From the NCBI GenBank assembly GCA_949592205.1, contig CATIUR010000001.1, forward strand, positions 215,704,250-215,768,249: a stretch of 64,000 bases of DNA, in the 5' to 3' direction. The stretch's first letter is position 1, and every line of letters begins with the position of its first letter. The stretch comes from Helichrysum umbraculigerum. Taxonomy: Eukaryota > Streptophyta > Magnoliopsida > Asterales > Asteraceae. Made by a program: the position numbers and the translations under genes. Under the pieces are notes generated by a model. That model did no database searches, was not told the DNA's origin, and was given only the letters and a program-made list of their open reading frames with translations. Shown here piece after piece: positions 47,901-57,624 of the stretch.

Positions 47901-49391
47901 TCCCGTCCCACCGGTCTCCCCCTATATGATCAAGGTTCCACCAACGGCGAGTGGGATACGGACGATTTTATCATGACAAACGATTTCAGCTCGATGCTTG
48001 GATAACCAGTCCATTCCGATAATGACGTCGAAACTTCCGATTTCAATGGGTATAAGGTCGATCGAAAAGGTTTCGTCAGCTAGGTTTAAAGTGCAATTAG
48101 GTATCACACTGGTGGTTTCTACAAGTTTTCCATTTGCTAGCTCTACAGTGTACTTAACATCTAAGGCAACAGGAGTGATGTCAAGTAATGGGCAAAAATC
48201 ATCGGAGATAAAGCTTCTATCAGCACCAGTATCAAATAGAACGGAAGCAGTTAAGTTGTTGAGGAGGAACATACCCGAGACCACATTCGGGTCTTGGCGG
48301 GCGTCCCCAGATTTGATGACAAAAGCTCTGCTGCGAGTGTTGTTGTTGTTGCTGTTGTTGCGGTTGTTGTTGTTGTTCTTCAGTTTTGGGCACGAGTCCC
48401 TGAAATGCCCAGGTTTCCCACACTCAAAGCATACTTTGGGTGGTCTGGTGTTGTTGTTGGAATTGTTGTTGGTAGGAGAGCGGCAATCTTTTATGAGGTG
48501 GCCGTACCTCTTGCAGTTGTTGCAAAAGGGACCACAGGAACCTTCATGGTGGCGACTGCACTTGGAACAATAAGGTTTGCTCCCAGTGTAGCCCCGGATG
48601 ATGTCAGTGGTGGTGTTGTAAGCTTTGATGGTGTCGGGTTTCTTGTTTTGTTGGTTGGAGGGGTTGTTGTGGTAGTCAGACCACTTGCGTTTGTTGTTAT
48701 GGGAGGATGAAGTGGGTGGTTCAGAATCTTGGCTCATGGACATTAGGTCTTGGGCCAATAGGATCGCACCGTCAATGGTGGTTGGTTTTGAAGAGATGAC
48801 ATGTCCCCGAACAGGATCAGGGAGACCAAGGGTGTACTTCCTGATTTTATCAGGTTCAGTGTTAACCATAGCTGGGCGGAGGGCAGCTAGTTGTTGAAAC
48901 CTGGTGGTATAACCATCGATATCACCACCCTAAACCTTTAAGTTCCAGAACTCCTCATCTAGCTTTTGGAGTTTGGCGATAGAGCAGTATTTGGCAGTGA
49001 GTTTTGCCTTCAATTCCTCCCAAGTGAGTTGGTAGGCAATGTCAGCACCCACTGATTGGGTATATGAATTCCACCAAGAGTGGGCATCATCTTCAAGAGA
49101 GCAGGTGGCGAAGTTTACTTTGTCGTTCTCCGCGCATTTACTAACACGGAAAACAGTTTCCATTTTCTCGAACCATCTGATCAGTCCGATGGCTCCTTCA
49201 GAACCCTTGAAGCTCGAGGGTTTGCAGCTTTGGAAGTCCTTGTAAGAACAAGGTTTGACGGCAGAGGTTCCAGCGGTATCGCTGTTTCTTGTGGAGTTGG
49301 GTGGGGTATTCCGAGCCAAGGCTTCAGTAACAGCCTGGGTTATGAGTGACGTGATCTGAGCATCTGTGTAAGGTCGTGTCTTTGGCGGCAT
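44943..49391 (-). pseudogene. Gypsy gag-pol polyprotein with chromodomain, two in-frame amber stops
   Basis: One minus-strand frame of 1483 codons from ATG 49391. The gag core is followed by an in-frame TAG at 48930-48932. Next come three Cys/His knuckles (CSKCSRHHEGSC, CNNCKRYGHLIKDC, CFECGKPGHFRDSC), protease LFDTGADRSFIS and a second TAG at 47922-47924. RT has PFGLTNAPAVFMDLMNR and the catalytic FIDDILIYS. RNase H has CDASHQGLGC. Integrase has the HHCC finger (CLTCSKVK) and the acidic residues around MDFITKLPK, ISDRDARF and SERTIQTLEDM. The C-terminal chromodomain is around residues PAEIMDREVKQL to EREDQMRLKYP. Both stops look like CAG to TAG changes. No frameshift seen; without stop readthrough it cannot make a full polyprotein. 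Confidence 0.93.
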
Positions 49392-49679
49392 GATTCTTCA
49401 ATAAAAGAAATGAAGATACATGAGATTTTGTAAGAAAATTGTATTTATTTCAGATGTACATGTATAAAGGTGGTAATACATAACATCAATATGAAAAAGA
49501 ATTATGGCAATTAATATGAGTTGAACGACAAGAAATATTTGATAGCTAATACGAGTTCAAAGGTTACATCCTACAGATGTATTACAAAAGATGTCGGGAA
49601 TTGTTACATCCGACTGAATTATAGAGTAGCGCGTAGATAGTTACTAGATTACAGGATAGATTACAAGACAAAGACTACA

Positions 49680-50171
49680 CTAGTCTTGACGTAGATTAAT
49701 TTGTTCCATCATCGTGACAAGACGGTCCACAGTGTTTGCAAGCCTGCTAGCTTGTCGGGCGTTGTCTTCTGCTAGCGCAAGTCGTTGTGTTATTCCGCGC
49801 GCATACTCTTCTGCTTCACGTGAGCGTTGCTCACATTCTTCCATCCTTTGTTGTAGAAGGGCATTTTCCACCCTTATTTCTATAATTTGGTTGCGAAGGA
49901 CATCCATGTTGTTGTTTGTGGTTTCAAGGTCGTCGGAGACCTGTTCTATGCGTTCAAGAGACGTAAGTCGCCAGTTTTCATTTGTTTCCTGCAACACGAC
50001 ATCCATGGTGCGAAGTCGCTGCTCGTGTTGATTTACCCTAGCAGTTAAAGCCGGTAAGGCGATGTGAGTGGGATACGGGCCAGCTCGAGGCAACCTGTTG
50101 TTCCTCCTTGCTACCCTTGGGTTCTGCGACCCGGATGGAGAACGAGATGAATTTGATGGGATGTTTGCCAT
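49680..50171 (-). CDS. Extra coiled-coil ORF upstream of gag
   Basis: An intact 163-residue frame, same strand as gag-pol, between the primer site and gag. The N-terminus MANIPSNSSRSPSGSQNPRV is Ser/Pro-rich and basic (VARRNNRLPRAG). Residues about 50-160 have heptad-like leucine/isoleucine spacing with many Glu, Gln and Arg, predicting a coiled coil. It has no Cys/His knuckle and no enzymatic motif. Some plant Ty3/gypsy lineages carry extra pre-gag ORFs; I do not recognise this one. It stays open while gag-pol has stops. Confidence 0.7.
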   Translation of the reverse strand: MANIPSNSSRSPSGSQNPRVARRNNRLPRAGPYPTHIALPALTARVNQHEQRLRTMDVVLQETNENWRLTSLERIEQVSDDLETTNNNMDVLRNQIIEIRVENALLQQRMEECEQRSREAEEYARGITQRLALAEDNARQASRLANTVDRLVTMMEQINLRQD

Positions 50172-50483
50172 TTCTGAGACAAAGCGTTAGTAAGATTGAG
50201 GCCTATATTCATATAGCTCCTATATAATATAGCCTATTGAGTGTCTAGCATAAACATGTTTGAGCCTCGGTTCTCTCGAGGTCAGAGTCGTCTATTGTAT
50301 CCTGTTCAGCCATAACTACTTTCAGGTCTTACATCATCTTTGCTTAATTGTACATAGTTGATCAGGCTATGTTAAATTAAACTCGTATGCTGCAATCCCT
50401 GAACCAGTCATACCTAATAAGGAATACTGCCTAATGGTCATAGTCTAGGCTCACTAAATGCAACCTAGTTCACTATAACCTTA

Positions 50484-50496
50484 GGCTCTGATACCA
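50484..50496 (-). other. Primer-binding site, initiator tRNA-Met
   Basis: Minus-strand TGGTATCAGAGCC, three bases from the LTR end, is the standard complement to the 3' end of tRNA-iMet used by Ty3/gypsy elements. Confidence 0.95.
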
Positions 50497-50872
50497 ATCT
50501 GTAACACCCCCAAATTTAATGATTTGCGGAAGCTTGATTCGGGTGTTACTAATCAATAACAAAGCACAAAGATAAATAGCAAACGACTCTATATGCGTCG
50601 TTTTAACAAAATATATTGATAACTGAAATGTTTACAACATTTAAAGCTTTACATAGCTCGAGTTAAATAAAATGAGATTTCAGTACATAAGTACTTGTAC
50701 AAAATATACTAATGCAAGAAAATCTCAATCGTCTGTATGCTCACTCGAGCTAAATCCTGAAGCAGAAACATCCTACTGCTGGGTACCTGCGATATATGCT
50801 AAAAGGTCAGCTATAAAGCTGGTGAGCTCACAGGTTTGAAATCAAGTAATATCGTATGAACCGCAAGATTTA

Positions 50873-50999
50873 AATAATGAATTGCATCCAGCAATTAAAT
50901 AATGAATTGCATCCAGCAATTAAATAATGAATTGCATCCAGCAATTAAATAATGAATTGCATCCAGCAATTAAATAATGAATTGCATCCAGCAATTAAA
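50873..50999. repeat. 25 bp tandem repeat, 5 copies
   Basis: Same unit as at 42902, two copies more. The change happened after insertion or during reverse transcription. Confidence 0.95.
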
Positions 51000-51749
51000 T
51001 GATAATCATCGTGTATACAGCCATGAGCACATAGTTGAGCTTAACTCGAGGGCTGGGTCCCCTATAGAGAATTCCGGGCGAGGTGCCTCCACGAATGCCT
51101 AATCAACATTCGTCTTCCCAAATATTAGTACGTCCGTTTACCCGGTTAGTGCTTGCTAACCCGGACGAGGAGGGTCAATCCTATATGGTACCATATACTA
51201 ATATTCACGCTACAACGTATTAACAACTATGCTGACGGAGGACTTTAAAATGATTAGTTTCGAAAAACTCATGTAGTATATGAAAAGTTGGTACTTGCGT
51301 TCACATGTTAAAAGTTGAGCAATATATCACACCCCTGAGTAAAACAGTAAAAGAGGGGCTATGAGACTCACCTGAGTCTGAGAGCGTTTAAACAAACGTA
51401 AGTTGATTAGCGAATAATGAAGTCCAACGACTTGTAACCTGAGGGTGTCCACGACACGCGATGGTTATAATCATGATTGGGTATCTCAAGAGATCACCCT
51501 TGTAGTTGTTACACAACTATATATATGTCCAAATTACTACGATTTGGTTGATTTGTTAAGTGTTTGAAAACATGTACGGCCCGTTGGTGATGGGTTTGGA
51601 ATAATAAACTTTAAGTATTATTATCTTGTAATTTGAGTTTTGCACTTAAAAGTGTGTCCCAATGTGTTTTATAAGTCGTATCGTATAAGGGTTTGAGGTT
51701 ATATAGTTCCGACACTTAGTGAAATTGAGATTTGAAAACCTGCTGTTTT

Positions 51750-52037
51750 ATGCGACACTAAATGCGACACAAAGTTCGTTATGCGACACAAGGGTTGTGT
51801 CGTATAGGAGTGCGACACAATGTCCATACGACACAAGGGTTGTGTCGCATGGATGCGAAATGCTGATTCAACAGCGACATAGTGATTGTGTCGTATGGGG
51901 GATGCGACATAGTGGTTGTGTCGCAGGACTTGCGACATTAACTATCTGGTACGACATAAGGTACGACTCAAGGGAATTTATGCGACATAAAGGCCAAAAT
52001 ACGACACAACATGCGACACAATGCTTGTGTCGCATGG
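51750..52037. repeat. Array of TGCGACACAA / TTGTGTCGCA motifs, 5' LTR copy
   Basis: Same as 43729-44016, with one visible change in a motif (TACGACTCAA for TACGACACAA). Confidence 0.9.
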
Positions 52038-52935
52038 ATGAACACCAGCCCAGAAAGTCCGGCTGTTAACGTTTTTCCGGCGAAAAATCCATTTTAAACT
52101 CGTTTTTAAGCTATGAAATCGTGTTCTATACATTGTAATGGACATATACTAGTTATAAAAACAACCACAAATGAAAAATACTAAGAATCAAGAGATTTCG
52201 GGATTTTGTCGGAAACTTACAATTTGCCGAAATGAAAATCCGGAAAGGTAGAAATGTAGATCGTTGCGAGGTGGTCGTGAATCTCTAAAAAATATTGGTG
52301 ATTCGGTTGCGTTTCGTGACGTTATTTTGCGGTTTTGTGAGTTTTTGGTGATTTGGTGATTTTGGAGGAAATAAGAGAAGAGAGAGAGAATTGATAGAAG
52401 AATGAGAAAGAAAAGGAGTGGGAGGTGGGGTTATCCCCACTTTTCAGTTTCTCGCCCCGCGTTCCGCGTGGTGTTCGTTTGCTCCGTCGTTTAAACGTTA
52501 AATAATTATTTACATTTTGATTATAAGTTTTAAAATACGATTTATTACGCGATATATTGTTTAAATATTTTACAAATAAATTTATATTTGTGTTATAAGA
52601 TGTAAGTTAGTTTGTTTATTTAGTTTACGCATTTTATTGTTTTAAATTGTGTAAGTTCGGTTTGTACGATACGAATTGAATACAAAATATTATCAAAATA
52701 ATATTTTTGACATAAAAGCGTTATTTAATAAAATGGGTCACCAACGTCCGTATTTGATTGAATCGAAATACATTCGATTTAAGTCGCGTACGATTTAATC
52801 AAATCGCATTTTCGTATATATTCAACAATATATATAATTCGATACATTAATTAGCCTAACACAGAACTAATTACATGTATTAACATATGATTAGGCACTA
52901 ATTACTAGTCCTAATTTGGCGGGTGTTACAGATAG

Positions 52936-55351
52936 TATGTCAGATTATAGCGAAAATGATATAAATGTTTTAGAAGAAAGTAGCTCTAGTTCTGAATCAC
53001 AAAGCTGTGAATGTCTAGGAAATTGTAATTGTGATTATAAATCTATAAATGTAATTACCAAAAATGAAGAAGTTGAACAATTAATAGACTTAATAAATAA
53101 AATAGAAGATAAGGATTTAAAAAAAGTATATTTTCAAAAATTAGAAGAAAAGCTAAATACCAAAGAAGAAAAGGTTATAAAAAGTAATCAAGGATATAAT
53201 TTTAATGAGATATGTAAAAGATTTAGTAAAGATAAAAATCCTATAACAATTCAAGAATTACAAGAAGAACTTAATAATGTAAAATTAGAAGTAAAATTAT
53301 TAAAACAAAGAATAGAAAACATAGAGAATAAAAAAGAAGATTTTAAAGAAGAAGATTTTAAAGAAAATCCTGAAATCGAATTATTAAATGAACCTTCTAA
53401 AAATGATCAAACCATAAATATAGTAAAAACAGTAAAATATCAAAGATGGTATACTAAAATAAATTTATTAATTAATAACGAATATAGAATAACTATAATT
53501 GCTCTATTAGACTCAGGAGCAGATTTAAATTGTATTCAAGAAGGATTAATACCAACTAAATATTTTGAAAAATCTACAGAAAAGTTATCCTCTGCAAGTG
53601 GATCAAGATTAAAAGTAAACTATAAATTATCAAACGTACATATATGTAAAGAAAATTATTGCTTTAATACTCGGTTAATATTAGTAAAAAATTTAACTTC
53701 CCAATTGTTATTAGGACAACCATTTATATTACAGTTGTATCCTTTTGTTGCTGACGAAAATGGATTAACTACTAAAGTTTTAAACAAAGAAATAACTTTT
53801 AAATTTATTCACCCAGTAGAAACTAAAAAAGTTAATATATTAATAAATAAGAAAAAACATATAGAATATTTAGTAAGTGAAATAAATGAAAAAAGAATTT
53901 GTAATCAGTTAATAGATAAAAATATACAAACGAAGATAAAATTATTAGAGGAAAAATTTAGAAATAATATATGTGCTGCTATTCCCAATGCATTTTGGAA
54001 AAGAAAACAACATATAGTAGGATTACCCTATATTAAAAATTTTAATGAAAAAGATATTCCTACAAAATCAAAATCTATACATATGTCTATAGAATTAGAA
54101 CAACATTGTAAAAAGGAAATACAAGATTTATTAGAAAAAAGACTTATACGTCCATCAAAATCCCCTTGGTCTTGCTCTGCCTTTTATGTAATAAATAACG
54201 CTGAAATAGAAAGAGGAGTACCAAGATTAGTAATAAACTATAAACCTTTAAATAAAGTTTTAGAATGGATTAGGTATCCTATACCAAATAAAAGAGATTT
54301 ATTAAAGAAATTATATAATTCAAAAATATTTTCTAAATTTGATATGAAATCTGGATTTTGGCAAATACAAATTAAAGAAGAAGATAAATATAAAACTGGT
54401 TTTAATGTACCCTTTGGACATTATGAATGGAATGTAATGCCCTTTGGATTAAAGAATGCCCCATCAGAATTTCAAAATATAATGAATGATATAATATTAC
54501 CACTTGGAAATTTTGCTATAGTCTATATTGATGATGTTTTAATATTTTCAAAAAATATAGATCAACATTTTAAACATTTAAATGCTTTCTATAACACTAT
54601 ATATAAAAATGGTTTAGCAGTTTCACCAACAAAGATGTCTTTATTTCAAACTAAAATAAGATTTTTAGGACATAATATAATTCAAGGAACTATTAAACCC
54701 ATTGAAAGAAGTTTAGAATTTACAAATAAATTTCCTGAAGAAATAAAAGATAAAACTCAATTACAAAGATTTTTAGGATGTTTAAATTATATACATGATT
54801 TCTTTAAAGATTTAGGAATTATATGCAAACCATTATATGACAGATTAAAAAAGAATCCAAAGCCTTGGACAGAAGAACATACTAAAATAATAAGACATAT
54901 AAAAGAAAAAATTAAAGTTCTACCGTGCTTAAATATACCTCATCCTGATGCTAACCTTATAGTAGAAACAGATGCAAGTGATCTAGGTTATGGTGGTATA
55001 TTAAAACAAAAATTGTCAAATAATGATAAAGAACAATTAGTAAGATTTTATTCTGGATCATGGAATGATACCCAGAAGAATTATTCTACTGTTAAAAAAG
55101 AAATTTTGAGTATTGTTTTAAACATTAAAAAGTTTGAAGATGATTTATATATGAAAATTTTTATTTTAAGAATTGATTGTTTATCTGCAAAATATATTTT
55201 AGAAAAGGATATTAAAAATTTAATCTCTAAACAGATTTTTGCAAGATGGCAAGCTATATTAAGTAATTTTGATTTTACTATTGAATTTATCAAAGGAGAG
55301 AATAATTTTCTACCAGACTTTTTATCTCGAGAATTTTTGCAGGGAAAATGA
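52936..55351 (+). pseudogene. Caulimovirid protease, reverse transcriptase and RNase H
   Basis: Continues the coat-protein reading frame after the gypsy element; the open frame also extends 20 bases into the LTR, which is not viral. An acidic Ser/Cys-rich linker and a coiled-coil-like stretch lead to an aspartic protease (LLDSGADLNC, near 53507). RT has VPFGHYEWNVMPFGLKNAPS and the catalytic YIDDVLIFS (from 54524). RNase H has ETDASDLGYGG (about 54967), KKEILSIVL, LRIDCLSAK and a final LPDFLSREF, so its acidic residues are present. The enzyme copies pregenomic RNA into DNA inside virions. The visible domains are intact; only the upstream break separates them from the coat protein. Confidence 0.9.
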
Positions 55352-56553
55352 GCAGCTCAAGCAAGAAAGTTATTTTAACCAAACAAACCCAACCATCATC
55401 CTCTAATCAAAGAGAGTTTCCAGCTTTACCTATACACCCAAACAGATTTGGTCCTATAGCACCAAGAGCAAGACCTCCATATTCTGCTCTTGTACAAAAT
55501 GTACCTATTCCAAATTCATCTATAAGTCAGATTTCTCCTAATAGATCAACAGTTCCTATATCACCAAGAAGTCCTTTTGTAACCCAAACAAGTCCTTCTA
55601 CTTCCAGTCAATCCGGTACTCCAGAATACCATATAAATCCAAACAGACAAATTATCAAAATTTTAGAACCTTTAGAAGAACAAAAATTACAACAAAGCTT
55701 TTTAACCTTAACCGATTATTTATATCCCCGAGGATGTCATTTTTATGTCGATAACTATAAAACCAGAGAATATTATGAAGCAGTTCTAATTTCAAGTGGA
55801 TCTGCTAGTATTGATCATACTATAACCAAGAAAAATTCTGATTATATCGATTGTAGTAAAGCAAAGATATTTAAAATAATCACTCCAGAAGAATGGTCTA
55901 CAAAACCCTATGATTACAAAACCCTTTCCAACTACCCTACTTATCCAGTCTATAATTACTATGATTATCAAGATGCTTGGTTCTATGCCTTTTTAGTAAG
56001 AAGCTTTAGTCACACCTGGTTTTTCTACTTTTCTGATAAATTTAATGGAATCTATCCAAGATGGTTTATTAAATGGTTCAGATATTTTGGAAATATCCCA
56101 GCCACCTTTCCAACAAGAGTATTAGAAGGATATCATAAATATAAAGATTATTTTATGCAAGATCATATATGTCCAGCTGAGTATACCCTACAATTCACTG
56201 CTATATTCAAGTTACCATGGATAATATTATTCACCTATAAAAAACAAGAAGCTCAAGATACATCTCCACCCTTATTCTATAGACAATTCAGTGCAAAATG
56301 GTGGAAGCAGATTAATGAAACCCAAGCTGATATTAATGCAGTTATTGATTATTATAAAAAATGGAGTATTGAAAACAGTTCCTCTACTAAAGTCCCAGAA
56401 GTTCAAGACGAAGATTTTGTTAGAAGATTACAATCATGTTCATCTAAAGAAGAAATACAAAGAATTATAAATGAAATCAAAGGATCTCCAAGTTCTAGCG
56501 AAGATTTATTCCAAGATTCTCAAGATCCTTATGAAAATATTGTATTAAATTAA
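55348..56553 (+). CDS. Caulimovirid 3' ORF in the transactivator/inclusion-body position
   Basis: A 401-residue intact frame whose ATG overlaps the TGA of the RT ORF (ATGA), implying reinitiation or polycistronic translation. The N-terminal 110 residues are Ser/Pro/Asn-rich and probably disordered. The central region is rich in Tyr, Phe and Trp (FYFSDKFNGIYPRWFIKWFR, FGNIPATFPTRV). The C-terminus is acidic and serine-rich. The aromatic W-F-W block resembles conserved segments of the last ORF in some endogenous caulimovirid groups, from memory and not certain. Position suggests a TAV role; sequence alone does not prove it. Confidence 0.65.
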   Translation: MSSSSKKVILTKQTQPSSSNQREFPALPIHPNRFGPIAPRARPPYSALVQNVPIPNSSISQISPNRSTVPISPRSPFVTQTSPSTSSQSGTPEYHINPNRQIIKILEPLEEQKLQQSFLTLTDYLYPRGCHFYVDNYKTREYYEAVLISSGSASIDHTITKKNSDYIDCSKAKIFKIITPEEWSTKPYDYKTLSNYPTYPVYNYYDYQDAWFYAFLVRSFSHTWFFYFSDKFNGIYPRWFIKWFRYFGNIPATFPTRVLEGYHKYKDYFMQDHICPAEYTLQFTAIFKLPWIILFTYKKQEAQDTSPPLFYRQFSAKWWKQINETQADINAVIDYYKKWSIENSSSTKVPEVQDEDFVRRLQSCSSKEEIQRIINEIKGSPSSSEDLFQDSQDPYENIVLN

Positions 56554-56990
56554 AATCCTATATTAAAGAATAGAAATATCTTTCATGTAATCCAGAAAAG
56601 AATTATTTCTATATAAAAATAAGAATTATTATTCTCTATAAACCAGAAAGAAAATTATAATCATTCTTTTATCATGGCCGACAAAGGCAAATTATTAGAG
56701 AAAAAGAAAATTGATAGTCAACAAAGATGTGAAGAATCCAAGAAAGATGATTATGCAGAATATTCAAGAAAGAAGAAGACGACAAAGAAAATATTAAAGA
56801 AAGGATTCTATGGCCGACAAAGGTAAAATTATTAAAGCAAAAGGAAGAAAAGAAAAGCAGCCGGTTAACACTCTATTATTGAAGACATTATGAAAGAATA
56901 ACCGGAAGATGCCAGTTTACATGAAGAATCAAGAAGATCAAGCTCATCTATAAAAGACGAAGAAAATGAAAGAAGATTCATTCGAAAATT
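56554..56990 (+). promoter_or_regulatory. Caulimovirid pregenomic promoter region
   Basis: Non-coding A-rich sequence after the last ORF. A TATA box CTATAAAAGA lies at 56948-56957, so transcription could start near 56985. Two direct repeats beginning ATGGCCGACAAAGG (56674 and 56810, 136 bp apart) may be duplicated enhancer elements. From that start, the leader would run to the right end and, on the circular genome, on through 36611-36898, about 600 nt, a typical caulimovirid leader length. Confidence 0.55.
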
Positions 56991-57133
56991 TACATGAAAA
57001 AACCCTCTATTATATTATCAACTTCCCAATGTTCAAAACATCTAGATTTTAATATATGTATATCTCCTATAGTCAAGTCGGAGTCTGTACCTATAGAGCA
57101 GGAAGCAAGTTCCAGTATACTACCGTGTTGTAA

Positions 57134-57286
57134 TTCAGATTCTATAAATAAAGGTATAATTATATAATCTTTGTCCTTATACATGTTATGTTTATTGTTT
57201 ACAAAAGGTTTTCAGATTCTATAAATAAAGGTATAATTATATAATCTTTGTCCTTATACATGTTATGTTTATTGTTTACAAAAGGT
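57134..57286. repeat. 77 bp tandem duplication in the viral leader
   Basis: Copies 57134-57210 and 57211-57286 are identical over almost their full length. Each contains CTATAAATAAAGG, with an AATAAA polyadenylation-type signal. The lack of differences indicates a recent duplication. Confidence 0.95.
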
Positions 57287-57292
57287 CCTGTA

Positions 57293-57294
<2 letters not shown>

Positions 57295-57375
<81 letters not shown>
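57295..57375. repeat. (AT)n microsatellite at the right edge of the viral insertion
   Basis: A pure AT dinucleotide run of about 81 bp. The apparent Ile/Tyr-repeat ORF across it is an artefact. Confidence 0.95.
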
Positions 57376-57379
<4 letters not shown>

Positions 57380-57624
57380 GTATGAATAACATTAAGTTGA
57401 CCATTATTAGAACACTATTTTTACCGTTTTACCTTACGATTTTTGTATTAAGATATTATATTTTTCTAGTCTTGTCGTATGTACAATATATTTGAATCTC
57501 TTTTGTTATACATAGTATTATAGACATAAATGTATAATTGTATAATATATTATAATAGATAGATAGAGTTATCATCCTATTTCTCTCTTTTCACAACATC
57601 ATACATGTTTTAAATTACTTTCAT

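Larger units (their letters stand above)
42529..52930 (-). mobile_element. Complete Tekay-like Ty3/gypsy chromovirus inserted in the caulimovirid
   Basis: LTRs at 42529-44908 (3' LTR) and 50500-52930 (5' LTR) bound a minus-strand internal region with tRNA-iMet primer site, pre-gag ORF, gag-protease-RT-RNase H-integrase-chromodomain and polypurine tract. The 5 bp duplication GATAG (42524-42528 and 52931-52935) is perfect. By eye the two LTRs differ at about nine positions plus one single-base indel and two extra copies of a 25 bp repeat, so the insertion is recent. Long LTRs (about 2.4 kb) and a C-terminal chromodomain fit the Tekay/Del clade. Two amber stops interrupt the polyprotein. Confidence 0.95.
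50500..52930 (-). repeat. 5' LTR of the gypsy element
   Basis: 2431 bp, near-identical to 42529-44908. The size difference is explained by five instead of three 25 bp repeats and one extra A. Carries the same motif array at 51750-52037. Confidence 0.95.
36611..57294 (+). mobile_element. Endogenous caulimovirid (integrated plant pararetrovirus), near full length, twice interrupted
   Basis: All viral ORFs are on the plus strand, very A-rich, and tightly packed as in Caulimoviridae. Order: movement protein 36899, small ORF 37970, coat protein with zinc knuckle from 38233, protease-RT-RNase H to 55351, overlapping downstream ORF 55348-56553, then a promoter-like region. Removing the solo LTR (39287-41667) and the gypsy element (42529-52930) with one copy of each target duplication leaves about 7.9 kb, within the 7-10 kb range of the family. 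No integrase is present, as known for this family. Both ends meet long (AT)n tracts. The genus cannot be fixed by eye; separate MP plus fused CP-Pol is not the layout I recall for an established genus. Confidence 0.9.

Noticed and set aside
48294..48710. Valine-rich ORF opposite gag
   Set aside because: Antisense shadow of Asn/Gln-rich gag codons.
57265..57495. ORF with Ile-Tyr repeats
   Set aside because: Produced by translating the (AT)n microsatellite.
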